Shown here: in pieces, positions 22,556 to 33,151 of the stretch
How positions within the stretch are numbered: position 1 is the stretch's first letter
How the letters are laid out: every line of letters starts with the position of its first letter
Assembly (NCBI GenBank): GCA_958510825.1
Contig: OY294051.1
Span: 4,868,353-4,932,352 of the forward strand
Source of the DNA: Brachypterus glaber
Lineage: Eukaryota > Arthropoda > Insecta > Coleoptera > Kateretidae
DNA length: 64,000 nt
Direction: 5' to 3'
Program-made: the position numbers and the translations under genes
The notes under the pieces: generated by a model
Seen by the model: the letters and a program-made list of their open reading frames with translations, nothing else
Told to the model about the DNA's origin: nothing
The model's database searches: none

Positions 22556-23104
22556 ACCGGCAAACAAGGCCCTCGCTGGTGAAATTACACATTTATCTGT
22601 AAAGATAGTATCTCTACGAACATATATAATTGACATACCGTAAAGAATAAAAATAACTTCACGTGTATAATTACTTCCCCGTATAATGAATCAATACAGT
22701 GGCGTTCCTTTTTGGCAAATATGGTTACACAGAAAAAAAAACAGCTTCAGATTAGAATGTTCAGAAAAAATATGAGAACTGTTAAAAAAACTAATAAAAC
22801 TAGATTAAATTACAAAATTACATTTTTTTTGGATGTTATAGTACTAAAAAATACTTAAAAAATACGGGCGTTTTAAAGATGCATAATAAAAGAGCTTTCA
22901 TATGATACCCAACTCAATAGGGTTTATTAAGAAAATATATAAAAATTTTATTTTTGATACCCTTCCTATTAAAAAAAATCCCTGTATACTTTTTATGTGG
23001 AACCCCACATTTAAGTAATATTATGCTAAATATTGCTAATAATTTATTACTAAGTCACTATTTTGTATATTTTGAAAAATATTTCTTGCTGGCTGACTAA
23101 AATT
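22556..23104. other. AT-rich non-coding stretch
   Basis: No recognised feature. Confidence 0.5.
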
Positions 23105-23637
23105 ATTTTTCTATTTTGCGACTCTTATAAGCTCATAATCACACGCATTTTGCGTGTTCTTATAGGCCCATAAGAGGTCTCTACTTTTTTTTCTGTTGGG
23201 TTGGCAACATACAAAAGCCTGTCTTTTGACGTTTTGCGTACAAATGTCAATGTCAATTTAAAGTTTAATTTTTTACAAAATTTTGTGTTTGGGTTATTTT
23301 TTACCGTGTTAAAATTGTGGACTGGTTAATTGCAGTGAAAAAAGAAGAGATGACTGTAAAATATATTAAAATATCATTTGTTCTTAGAATTTTGAACATA
23401 GTGTAAACTGTAATGCCAACCCAAAACAAAAATCCTTAAATCAGTCATCAATTTAAATGTAAGTTTTTTAAATTTTAGAGCAAAATAGAAAAAATTATAT
23501 AAAGCACCCGTTTCATAACACGTTTTTAAAGTACTAGTAAGTACTTTAGAAAACTAGCCGCAAGCGGATCGTTTTCTAAACTTGTACTCGTGAGCTAAAA
23601 ACGTATGTTACGAAACTAGTACTTTAATATACCATTA
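23105..23637 (+). mobile_element. Family A, copy 2
   Basis: Full-length layout: TTTTTCTATTTTGCGACTC at the left, GGGTTGGCAACATAC, the GTTAATTGCAGTGAAAAAAG block, AGAGCAAAATAGAAAAAA, then the hairpin (AAACGTGTTATG-type arms around CGCAAGCGG) and TACTTTAATATACCATTA. The terminal ACTATT has mutated to ACCATT. Confidence 0.85.
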
Positions 23638-24817
23638 TTCATAGGTGTAAATCTAAAAAAAGGAAATATTGGCATATTATGGGAGCCTTATAGCCATATT
23701 ACGAATCATTTTTATTGGACTAAATAGTTATTTTTTGTGTATTTTATATTGGGGTTAAATAAACCCCATGTAGTTAATAGGGTATTTTATCCCACCTGGT
23801 TAACTGAGGGTTAAATTAGTTTAAAATTAATATTTTGCATGCAATTCGATCACCTTGTATAGTTTTATAAAAATTAGGTGTCACTGATAATACAAATGAG
23901 CTTAATTATCAATAATTGAAGATTTAATTGAAGATTAAACATTTTTGAAATATTTATGCCGCCATTGAACAAAGCTCTGTAGTTCCACATTAAAAGCTAA
24001 TCGATGTAAGAGATAATCAAAAGTATAACAAGACGTGAAGTTTTTAATTGCTTGGTTTGTCACTGGATACTTTTTATATTTAAATTGATTTTGTTTATGT
24101 CTCTATTACTCAATTGTAGGTTTTTGTCCGATTTGTATAATTTTAGTTTTTTAATTTTTGATGAAAGAAGAGTTATTTTCTGCATGTATTAAAGTACACT
24201 GTCTGAATTTTATGTTTAACCCTTTATTTATTTGTTTAAATAATGTTTTGTTTATGTGAGTGTTTACTATATGTGAAATTGACTGAACTTTAACTGTCTT
24301 TAATTCTCTGTTTGAAAACGACTAAAATCCATCGTCGAAACGTCACAGCAAAATAATACCACAATTTTAGTCAGATCCAAAGCAATAAAAAGTCCAAACT
24401 GGGGTGACTTCGGACGGTGCACAGTAGAAATTTTCAAGGTTCTTTATTTCAAAATTCCAGAAATGATCAATTTTGAATCGATCTTCCTATTTTTTTAAGC
24501 ATCTATTAAGACTTGTAATTTCATAACCTACTACAAATTTTATTTCAGGCATAACAATTGAGTGCTGAATTTTTTCATTTATTTTAGAAAAGAATATTTA
24601 GGGTTTTTGAGCTTGCTAAAAATTAAAATTTAAAATTGCGCATCCAATATGGCGTTAAAATTTTAAAATTTTCAATATTGTTTGCCGAAAATTAGTGATT
24701 AAGTATTTTTAAGGTCGATGAAACTAAATCCGATGTTAAAAATTTAATATTAAAATGACTGATTTAATATGGCGCGCGCCAATTTTAAAATTTCGCAAAG
24801 ACAAAGACTATGCCTGT
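23638..24817. other. Non-coding stretch
   Basis: No gene. At 24620-24780 two blocks resembling AATATGGCG with an A/T context (24648 and 24766, the latter ATGGCGCGCGCCAATTTT) form a weak repeat pair. Confidence 0.45.
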
Positions 24818-25086
24818 ATAAATATTAAGATAAGTAATAAAACAATTTATATCATTTTGCGATCGAAAAATATATAAAAATAGGTTTGACATATTATAAA
24901 TCGTTAAAAAATAATCTTCGGAATTACACATGATCGGGAACAATTCACAGTTTTCATTTAAATTTGCTGTCAAAGGAAATAATTACTCCAGGTGCCCGGT
25001 CGTAATTATTTCCAGACAGCAAATTTTCATGAAAACAGCGAATTTTTCCCGCATAATTCTTAGCCTCTTGTGTAATTATAAATGAG
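24818..25086 (+). repeat. Inverted-repeat element family P, copy 2
   Basis: It matches 9208-9478 block for block: AAACAATTTATATCA, GACATATTATAAATCG, CTGTCAAAGGAAATAATTAC and CGTAATTATTTCCAGACAGC. The right part is a hairpin whose arms start ATTACACATGATC and end TTGTGTAATTA. It is diverged by scattered substitutions. Confidence 0.75.
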
Positions 25087-25397
25087 TAAATAACTTTTCA
25101 AGGAAATTTTCAACTTTTCCTTATCATTAACAAAGAGTAAAATAATCAAAATTATAACATAATGGAAAATATTGGCAATTTAAATTACCTGCCATTTTTG
25201 GAAGAGAAAAAATTGCTTAATCGAGTACCTAGATTGCCATCTCATTAGTTACTTAAGGAGGAATTTTTGACCATACGTGATACTTCAAGAGCTGGTATAA
25301 GGGTATTTCTATGAAAACACAAGCACGTCTCTAGCACTAAATTCGGAATGGCTGACTCGCAACAAATTGTATTTACTGCTAACTTTAGGTCGTTTGA
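25087..25397. other. Non-coding stretch
   Basis: No recognised feature. Confidence 0.45.
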
Positions 25398-25841
25398 AAA
25401 TGGGTATTAATGTCAAAATTCCTCTAAAAAAAACAAATAATTTTTTAAAAATGCCTAATTTCAATATAAAAAAATGTTAATTATATTTTTAAACTAATTT
25501 TAGTTTAAATAAAAATTTATAAAAAAACTTAAAAAATCGAATGTTTTAGCACAAAAAATTGAAAAATCAAAACCTTAAAAAACATTTTTAAAAAAATTAA
25601 AAATGTTAGTTTAAATAGAGAATTTTATAAGCTTTAAAATGATGTACCACACGACCCCCCTTTCCATTTAAAAAAATGTCCCCCCATGCCCCCCTACCCA
25701 CATTTTAAGAGCTGAAAATATCAAATATATGCCAAAAGATAGTTTAAGTTGTCTTATTTAACAGTTCTAAATTTGAAGTGGATATCTCAACTCGTTCAAA
25801 AGTTAAAAGGAGGGGTGGTGACTTTTGGACCGCACTGTATA
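25398..25841 (-). mobile_element. Family G MITE, truncated copy
   Basis: It corresponds to about two thirds of the G element in inverted order relative to 15699-16375. It begins inside at GGTATTAATGTCAAAATTCC and ends GTGACTTTTGGACCGCACTG followed by TATA. One terminal inverted repeat is missing. Confidence 0.75.
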
Positions 25842-26512
25842 GCACTAGTTTCATATAAATCAAAAGCATTTAATCTTATTTTACAGGTACTTATTTATTT
25901 CCAATATAGACAACGATTAGTTAATCTGATACATTGGAAACTGGGCAATTCTCAACGAAAGGGTCTATAAATAATAAATGAGATATCGCTAAAAATTATA
26001 GTTTTTGTCCATTTTTCTCCCCTTGCCCTACTCTAATGTTAACCATATTTGATGTGTCGCAAATAGAAAAGGTTATGAATCCTTTGGTAATAGAATTTTT
26101 CAAATCGGATGTTCCGTTCAAAAGTTTTACATAGAGACAGACAGACAGACATTTTTTTAACACCCACTTTTTTACATTTCATCGACGTTTTATGACATTC
26201 TAAACCCAAAAATGCAAAAAAATTGATTTTTGTGTCTATTTTAATAACGGGTGTTTTCAACCGTAATATCTTATTTTAGAACATTTAAGACCATTTAACT
26301 GAGACCTACCCATATAGCAGATTAGCAAATCTGCTATAGTTACAATTAAAAATGGTGTTTATCGCCTTTGCGAGATCAAAGCAGCCGATATAAAATACCT
26401 TTAAACTCTGCAAATAAATTTTACATCTGTATTTTTTCATTGCGGAACAGCAAGTTATAAACAGGACTGGATTAAGTAGGTATATAAACTAACTATGCTG
26501 AGAAATAAAGAG
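25842..26512. other. Non-coding stretch with a GACAGACAGACAGAC run
   Basis: Around 26100-26260 the order GACAGACAGACAGAC, then TTTTTACATTTCATCGACG, parallels the family F segment near 13191-13270 (GACAGACAGACAGAC, then AAAACGTCGAGAAATG). This suggests a distant relative. The 73-codon minus-strand frame over it is not credible. Confidence 0.4.
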
Positions 26513-26997
26513 TTTTTCTATTTCGTAACTATTATAAGCTCATAATCACATGCATTTTGCGTGTTATTATAGACCCATAAGAGGTTTGGACTTTTTTTTT
26601 CTTTTGGGTTGGCAACAGTGCAAATGTGAAAATCGCTTTTAAGTTTGTTTTCTACTAAATTGTCGTTTAAGTTAATTTTTACCGTGTTAAAATTATTGCT
26701 TGGTTACTTGCAGTGAAAAAGAGAAGAGCTGACTATAAAAGATATTAAAATATTCTTTGTTCTTAGAATTTCAAATAGTGTAAAAATTGTAATGCCAAAT
26801 CAAAACAAAAATGCCTAAATCGGTCATCAATTTAAATGTAAGCCTTTTTAAATTTTAAAGCAAAATAGAAAAAATTGTATAAAACTCGTTTCATAACACG
26901 TTTTTAGCGCACGAGTACAAGTTTAGAAAACGAGCCGCTTGCGGCGAGTTTTATAAAGTACTAGTGTGTTATGAAACTAGTACTTTAATATACTATT
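26513..26997 (+). mobile_element. Family A, copy 3
   Basis: The left end TTTTTCTATTTCGTAAC is mutated. The body follows family order with a short internal deletion near GGCAACAGTGC. The hairpin arms GCGCACGAGTACAAGTTTAG with a CGCTTGCGGCG centre end on TACTTTAATATACTATT at 26997. Confidence 0.85.
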
Positions 26998-27232
26998 TTC
27001 TAATGTATAAATATATACAAATAATAATAATAAATATTATTTAAGGAGAAGAGAATTAAAATTATATTTTTAATATTAAAATATATTTATTTTGAAATTT
27101 TTTTTTTAAGAAAATTATATTATACTAAAACTCTGTGCTTGTAAATAGAATGGGCCAAAAATACAATAAATAAAAATAAATAAATTATTTAATTTTAGAA
27201 TTTATCTAATTATATTTTATCCAGTTGAAGGC

Positions 27233-27331
27233 AATAGTTAGTTATGCACCTAGTATGCAAACGAAGACGTAGTCGAGTCAAGGAATTAGTAGAGAAAACT
27301 AAAGACACTTCGCATACGTGGTGCATATAAT
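27233..27331 (-). mobile_element. Hairpin end family O
   Basis: AATAGTTAGTTATGCACC opens a hairpin whose arms TATGCACCTAGTATGC and GCATACGTGGTGCATATAA pair. It is followed inside by TTTTTTCTACCAGTCA, similar to the TTTTTCACTACCAG inner repeat of family B. The rest of the element to the right cannot be delimited. Confidence 0.55.
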
Positions 27332-27540
27332 GTTTTTTCTACCAGTCAAAGCCAGTAACATATTATATTTTTATATTTTTAAAGCATTTTGTTGAATAAC
27401 TTCAAAATTCGGCAGAAATTCTGTCAAATAGTCCCGTAAACTTTCAAACAAAGTTATAAATATATTTGTTAGTGAGAAAATTTACTTCAAAACTGACCAC
27501 CTTTAATACTTTTTTCAGTTGACTTGCTTTATTTATGTGT

Positions 27541-27643
27541 TCTGTTTCCAACCCAAAAGAAAACAGTACTAATATGTTATTGGCCTATAAGGACATGCAA
27601 AATGCGTGTGATTATGAGCTTATAATAGTCGCAAAATAGAAAA
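27541..27643 (-). mobile_element. Family A end fragment
   Basis: GGCCTATAAGGACATGCAAA then GCGTGTGATTATGAGC and GCAAAATAGAAAA is the non-hairpin end of family A. The rest is missing. Element D3 starts within one or two bases of its terminus. Confidence 0.7.
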
Positions 27644-27718
27644 TAGTTATTTATGGTACTAGTGGGTAAAGTAAATAAAGCTGGTAATTGTCTTATTATC
27701 TGTATGTATTGGTTAAAA
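27642..27718 (-). mobile_element. Family D, 77-bp internal-deletion copy
   Basis: AATAGTTATTTATGGTACTA (hairpin-end terminus) is fused after GTGGGTAAAGTAAATAAAG to the other terminus, TGGTAATTGTCTTATTATC then TATTGGTTAAAAG. Both outer ends of the 55900-56311 element are present, but the hairpin loop side and body are gone. Confidence 0.75.
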
Positions 27719-28026
27719 GTTTATATTCGCATGCAAAAATTATTAATTTTGATGCCAGTCTAACAATTATGATTATGTTCTCTAATAAATTAATTTCGCG
27801 TTGTTATGTATTGAACGTTTATAATTTTTTATTCACAGTCTAGTGAATGAAAATGTCACTTTCTGTCGGATTAAAAATGCTAAGCTATAATACGGGGATT
27901 AGAGGACACAATATAAACATAGTGACAAATACAATTTATATAGGTGCGTCCATAAGAAAATTTACCTATTTGTTGGTATGAATATATTTAAATGCAGCAC
28001 TTTATTGATTTCCCTTGGAACTTTAT
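27719..28026. other. AT-rich non-coding stretch
   Basis: No recognised feature. Confidence 0.5.
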
Positions 28027-28553
28027 AATAGTATATTAAAGTACTAGTTTCATAACATACGTTTTTAGCGCACGAGTACAAGTTTAGAAAACGGGCCGCT
28101 TGAGGCGAGTTTTCTAAAGTACTAGTACGCTAAAAACGTGTTATGAAACGAGTGCTTTATACAATTTTTTCTATTTTGCTCTAAAATTTTAAAAAATTAC
28201 ATTTAAATTGATGACTGATTTAGGGATTTTTGTTTCGAATTGGCATTACAGTTTTCGCTATGTTTAAAATTCTAAGAACGAATATTATTTTGATATATTT
28301 TATAGTCATTTCTTCTCTTTTCCACTGCAAGTAACCAAGCCACAATTTTAACACGGTAAAACATAACTTAAACACAAAATTTTGTAGAAAATTAAACTTT
28401 AAACCGACGTTTACAATTGCACGGCAAACTTCAAGAGATAGCCTTTTGTCTGTTGCCAACCCAAAAGAAAAAAAAGTAGAGACCTCCTATGGGCCTATAA
28501 GAACACGCAAAATGCGTGTGATTATGAGCTTATAAGAGTCGCAAATAGAAAAA
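28027..28553 (-). mobile_element. Family A, copy 4
   Basis: It opens AATAGTATATTAAAGTACTA, then the hairpin (AACGGGCCGCTTGAGGCG centre), TTTTTCTATTTTGCTC, body, and TGCGTGTGATTATGAGC with the GCAAATAGAAAAA end. It is inverted relative to copies 2, 3, 5 and 6. The 79-codon frame across the body is partly shared with the partial copy at 21309 and I do not accept it as a gene. Confidence 0.85.
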
Positions 28554-28559
28554 TATATA

Positions 28560-28690
28560 TTTTTTACTTTGATAAATTCTTTTTATCATCTTGTTTCTTC
28601 TTCTTATTGTTCTTCTTTGTCTTTTTCTTCTTGGTCTTCTTTTTCGTCTTTTTCTTAGAGATCCTCTTCGTCTCCTTCTTAAACATTTTC
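28560..28690. repeat. Pyrimidine-rich tract
   Basis: A degenerate TTC/TCTT stretch, for example CTTCTTCTTATTGTTCTTC. It mirrors the purine-rich tract at 29117-29400 on the other side of the transposase remnant. Confidence 0.7.
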
Positions 28691-28815
28691 TTTATTTACA
28701 TAACACATTTCTAACATATTTCTTTATTACTATTTTAAAGCAGTCTTTTATGCTAAAAAAAATTGATTTTTAGCATACAGCTTTAAGTCTGTGGTTCAAT
28801 TAAAAAAATATTTTT

Positions 28816-29116
28816 TTGATAAAGTCATACTGGGTAGTCCAAAGAGTTGTTAATATTTGGTTGCGCTGTAGAAAATTTGGTAGGAGGGGTAGAAAGGTGG
28901 GGTCGGTCTTAAACGATAGTTTAGTACAGGAAAATTTAGTCACCATGCAGCGCTACACGGGAGAGGATCGCGAATATTACCGCAACAAAAATTCCGCCAC
29001 TCTTTTGTACCGTAGATTTCGACAGCATTTTAATTTGCACGATGTTGATTAAGCAATGGGTTCGTAAGTTTAAGGAAATTGGTTCAATGTTAAATAAACG
29101 CGTCCCCGAAAAATAG
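28816..29116 (+). pseudogene. Transposase N-terminal helix-turn-helix remnant, frameshifted
   Basis: Frame 1 from 28945 reads YYRNKNSATLLYRRFRQHFN then LHDV and stops at 29052. A frame beginning 29042 continues LIKQWVRKFKEIGSMLNKRV and stops at 29116. Joined, the order ...SAT..YRRFR..FN.HD.....IKQWVRKF.E.GS.LNK matches the helix-turn-helix N-terminus (DUF4817-like) common in insect Tc1/mariner-type transposase remnants. A frameshift breaks it and the catalytic DDE part is absent. An upstream stretch with GSVLND near 28900 may be a second degenerate copy of the same motif. Confidence 0.65.
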
Positions 29117-29400
29117 AACAATAAAGAAAAAGAAGTAAAAAAAGGAAATAAAAATAAGGAAAAGAAAAGGAAGAAGGAAAAAAAGAATGAGTAAAAGAAG
29201 AAGAACAAGAAGAAGAAGAAGAAGAAGAAGAACAAGAAGAAGAAGAAGGAGGAGAAGTAGAAGAAAAAGATTAAAAAGAAGAAGAGGAAAAAGGATAAGA
29301 AGAAGAAAAAGGAGAGGAATAGGAGAAAGAAATAATAGGAAGAAACTGAAGCAGACACTGAAGAAGATACTGAAGAAGAAACTAGAGATCCAAAAACAAA
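29117..29400. repeat. Purine-rich (GAA)-type tract
   Basis: About 280 bp of AAG/GAA/GGA on the plus strand with hardly any pyrimidines, for example AAGAAGAAGAAGAAGAAGAA. The long Lys/Arg frame on plus and the Phe/Leu frames on minus are artefacts of this simple repeat. Such tracts can adopt triplex structures. Confidence 0.9.
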
Positions 29401-29621
29401 TTCCTAATAGCCAATAAGTACATTTTCCGTTGGACGACCTTATATACATGCCTACTACCTACATACGTGTTCAATAAATTAATCGTACATGGATAGTTAT
29501 ATTGCAGTTACAATACAGCAAAACCGGAGCTACTTAAAAACTATTTTGGTATTTTTCAAACGTTAAATTTATTTAATGGTGGCTATTATGCATATTATAA
29601 TGGTCCTGCTCTATTAGATTA

Positions 29622-30593
29622 CACAGGCCCACAAAAAAAATGTTTTTTTTTTGTGACTGTTGGATTCCTATATGATATTCCTATGTATTTTTTCCCGCTG
29701 AAACCGAATCCGTAACCCGTTTAACCCCTACGTCAGGATTTTGACATAACCTGAAACAGCTAAAATCATCTACTACATACCACTTTCACCCCCTTCCTCC
29801 AAATTCGTAATTTCGTAACCCCATAATCCCCTAACCTCAAAATACCAATACTCTATAACCTCAAAACCGCGTAACCTCATTAAGTAGAAAAATCTTGTTC
29901 GGGAAAACAGAACAATTACGTGAAATTTTCTTGTAGAACATAGTTATGAATAAGTAACTGTATAACCCTAAAGTCCCATCACACCTCCTAACCCCTTCAC
30001 TCCGTAATCTCATATATTAAAACCTCTTAACCCCATCATCCAATTCTGTGGAGAAGTCCGGTTCTCGAAATCATAAGAGTTTTGTAAGTGAAGTCATGAA
30101 TCAAGGTCTATTTCATTATTTTTTTAACCGGACTTCTCCACAGAATAGGATAACGAGATTAAGGGGATATAGTATATGGGGTTACGAAGTGAAGGGATTT
30201 TGAGATAAGGGTGTTAGGGAATTTTGGGGTTATAGAATTACTTACCTATGTTTCACAAAAAAAAAATTGAAGAATTTGTTCTGTTTTCCCAAACCAGATT
30301 TTTCTACTTAATGAGGTTACGGGGTTTTGAGGTTATGCGGCTATGGTATTATGAGGTTAGGGGATTATGGGGTTCTAGGGTTATAGAATTAGCAATTTGG
30401 GGACAGGGGGGTGACAGTGGTATGGCATAGATGATTTTAGCGGCTTCAGTAGTGTTTCGGGTGTTTTTTGAGGTTATATCAAAATCCTGATGTGTAGGGG
30501 TTAAACAGGTTGCGGATTCAGATTCAGCGGGAAAAAATACATAGGAATATCATATTGGAATCCAAGACCTAGATTTTTTTTTGTGGGCTTGTG
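29622..30593. mobile_element. 972-bp inverted-repeat element made of AACCCC-like runs
   Basis: The ends CACAGGCCCACAAAAAAA and TTTTTTTTGTGGGCTTGTG are flanked by TTA on both sides (29619-29621, 30594-30596). The arms run almost the whole length. Left: ATAATCCCCTAACCTCAAAA and similar. Right: the complementary GGTTAGGGGATTATGGGG. The centre is CTGTGGAGAAGTCCGG with CCGGACTTCTCCACAG around about 60 bp. A 3-bp TTA duplication fits PIF/Harbinger (TWA targets), though that is an inference. No gene inside. Confidence 0.85.
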
Positions 30594-30678
30594 TTATCTA
30601 CGATGAACGAATTTTATTGTTCTGGTCTATAATAGACTCTGTTATTATACTATTCACAGCGTCTGCGCTGGAATAATA

Positions 30679-31410
30679 CAGGGTGATCCATAACTGGCGT
30701 GCCAAAATTTAAGAGGTGATTCTAGATCCAAAAATATAAAAAAAGTTCCTATAAAGGTTGGTCCGGAAATGAGGCCTAAGGGATCTAGGGCCCTTTAAAA
30801 TTGTAATAAAAATAAGGTTTTTAATTAATAACTCGGGTACCGTTTAAGCTAGAGCGGCGAGCTTTTGCATGTATACTAGTATTAATAAGGGCAATAAGTT
30901 TATGTTAATTTATTTTTTTAATTTATCCAGAGGCGTGCCCAGACGGACAAAATATATGAGGCTTAAAACATTTTTGCCCCAAACTTTTCTATGTGTATGT
31001 TTTTTGGATTTGTTGTAAAAAATATAGATTTCTAGAGTAAAATTACATATAAAATATCATATAGTGTAACACTGTAGGAGCAACCGTTATCAAAAAAAAA
31101 TGCAATTAAGAGGAAGTAACATTCTGTGCCACCAAAAACGTTACTTTTTAAAAGGCTATTACTCCTTTAATATTAAATTTAGGTGTTTTGGTGTATAATA
31201 CTTTTTTGCTCAGTTTTAAATGAAGAATCACCTTGCAGCATTAAAATTTTATTGGTGCTTTTTTTTGTTCCCCATTCAATACGTCATCTTCGAAGGGCCG
31301 TAGCTCCCTTAGGGCTCATTTCCGGACCAACCTTTATAGAAACTTTTTTTCATATTTTTGGATGTAGAATCACCTCTTAAATTTCGGTACGCGAGTTCTG
31401 GAACAGGCTG
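30679..31410 (+). mobile_element. Family I mariner-type MITE, full copy 1
   Basis: 732 bp bounded by TA. The left end is CAGGGTGATCCATAACTGG and the right end is GTTCTGGAACAGGCTG. The subterminal inverted repeats are longer: AAATTTAAGAGGTGATTCTA at the left against TAGAATCACCTCTTAAATTT at the right, and TAAAGGTTGGTCCGGAAATG on both sides. The same-length inverted copy at 62720-63451 is nearly identical. The 65-codon frame inside is identical in both and is not a gene. Confidence 0.9.
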
Positions 31411-31896
31411 TATTATACGGTAGTTTCGAATTTTCAGCAATCCCTAGACAAAAAATTGTTGGATACTTTTAAAAAAATCGAAAAAAGCTGAAAAAATACC
31501 GATTAATGTAACCTTTTCAGAAAAAAAAATACCTGTATTATAAGGATCAATTCTACCAATTTTGAAAATAATCCCCCCAAAACAAAAAAGTTATGGGGGG
31601 TTAAACTTTAAAAAAAAATTAAAAAAGTATCATTTAAAAAAAAATTCACAAGGTTTTTCTTTTCAGCAAAAAGAAAATAAAGAAAAAAGTTTTTCTTAAT
31701 AAAATTTTTTCTAACAAAAGCTAATTACCGAGAAGCTTAGAAGGTTATAAGCTTATAAGCCTCACTTCACTATATTTTTGATTTTGTTGTTTTGAAAATG
31801 TGACAATTATAAAATCTGAAAAAATATTTTTGGTTTTTGAACTAATTTCAGTTGCAGAGTTCTAATGCATGTAAATAACTTTATTAATTTATCAAA
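31411..31896. other. AT-rich non-coding stretch
   Basis: No recognised feature. Confidence 0.5.
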
Positions 31897-32993
31897 ACAG
31901 ATAGATAGATAGATAGATAGATAGAGTTTATTAATCATTCGCCAAAATAAATTGGATAGACAAGTCAAAGTAAAAAATATAAAATATAAACATATATAAA
32001 ACTTACATTCTAAATTAAAAACACATTAAAATTTTGGATTTAAAAATATTAGGAAAAAAAAATACACAATAAAGGTCAAACTAGGCTATTTGAGCACATT
32101 TGGTTATATATTCATCTAATTTATAAAATGCATTTTCCGATAAGAACCTTCTTAACTGAGTTTTAAAAACTGTAAAAGAATTTACATTTTTTATTGAGGA
32201 AGGCAACAAATTAAAAAAATGGCATCCAGCATATTTTGGTGACTTTTTGTACATCATCCGGTTAAAAGTATTTAGTCGGAATTTATTTCTTTCCCTTGTG
32301 AAATACTTGTGCGTATCGGACTGTCTGTTAAAGAGATCTTTGTTTTTAAAAATGTAAATTAGCAGTTTATAGAGAAAAATACACGGAAAAGTAAGTATAT
32401 TTTTTGATTTAAATGTTTCTCTGCAGGATTCCCGGTAATCGAGATTAAAAATGAGTCTAATTATTCTCTTTTGACTAATAAAAACTCGTTCCCACTCCAC
32501 TGCCATACCATACACAATGATATTGTAACTTATTGACGAGTAGACTAGTGCGTAATATGCAGATATGAGATTTTTTTCATTTAAACAGTTTTTTAATGTT
32601 TTCATTGCAAAATATTGTTTGTTGAGATTTCGACATACTGCCTCAATACCTTCTCCCCAACTCAAAGTACTATCAATAAATGTTCCTAGGAATTTAGTGC
32701 TAGTACTTATTTCAATAAATTTATTTAAAATAAAACTTTTATCCAGATCCACGCTCCTGGGTCTGTACTGAGTGTGTATTTCTAATGCTACGGTTTTCGA
32801 GTAATTTATGATTAGCATATTTTTGCGGCACCACTCGTCAAATTGTTGGAGAACTTTGTTTACTTTATAGATTAAGTCATTAAGGTTTCTACTAGAAATA
32901 ACTATTCCAGCGTCATCTGCAAACATAAAAACGATACCATCCAAAATGTGTTCAGGAAGGTCATTAATAAAGAGTAAGAAGATAAGATGTTAG
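31897..32993 (-). mobile_element. 5'-truncated LINE with (TCTA)n tail
   Basis: On the minus strand the coding remnant 32989-32081 is followed by about 160 bp of A/T-rich 3' UTR and a (TCTA)n tail at 31924-31897. Short-repeat tails occur in several non-LTR clades instead of poly(A). The 5' break falls next to AGATCACCCTGTATATAT, which looks like the end of a mariner-type MITE. Its position at 32993-33008 is an unusual junction. Confidence 0.8.
32081..32989 (-). pseudogene. LINE reverse transcriptase, C-terminal half
   Basis: The open frame runs from a stop at 32990-32992 to the natural stop at 32081, about 300 codons. It opens LIFLLFINDLPEHIL, the motif just ahead of the catalytic strand, then FMFADDAGIVIS with the FADD variant of the YXDD active site. 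Next come the palm-thumb pattern NMLIINYSKTVALEI and FLGTFIDSTLSW, and the C-terminal YYALVYSSISYNIIVYG, QKRIIRLIF, HFFNLLPSSIK and FKTQLRRFL. These are the ordered motifs of jockey/CR1-group ORF2 tails, which lack an RNase H domain. Endonuclease, fingers and the first catalytic aspartate are missing, so it cannot function. The uninterrupted frame suggests a fairly young insertion. Confidence 0.88.
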
Positions 32994-33151
32994 ATCACCC
33001 TGTATATATGATTAATTTAACTCCCACATGATTAATATAGCAAATTAGTGATGCAATTGATATTTATTTATACAACCACATAAAATATGCACATTTTTAT
33101 TACTTTGAAGCACTTTGTTCTAAAAGCGGCAAGCGACAAATTTTAAATATA

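Noticed and set aside
23310..23350. Splice-acceptor-like TTAATTGCAG in family A taken as an exon boundary
   Set aside because: It is conserved among A copies, but no open frame of useful length follows in most of them.
28220..28459. 79-codon ORF in family A
   Set aside because: Only part of it is shared with the 21338 frame, and the other A copies have stops and shifts; it also runs into the element end.
29090..29449. Long Leu/Phe-rich and Arg/Lys-rich frames
   Set aside because: They are translations of the (GAA)n purine tract on either strand; low complexity explains their length.
29622..30593. True telomeric repeat
   Set aside because: The phrases vary in length and sequence, no perfect (TTAGG)n occurs, and the block is an inverted repeat with TTA target duplications.
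31183..31380. 65-codon frame identical in two places (also 62750-62947)
   Set aside because: The identity is that of two recent MITE copies. The frame spans inverted-repeat DNA and shows no protein motif.
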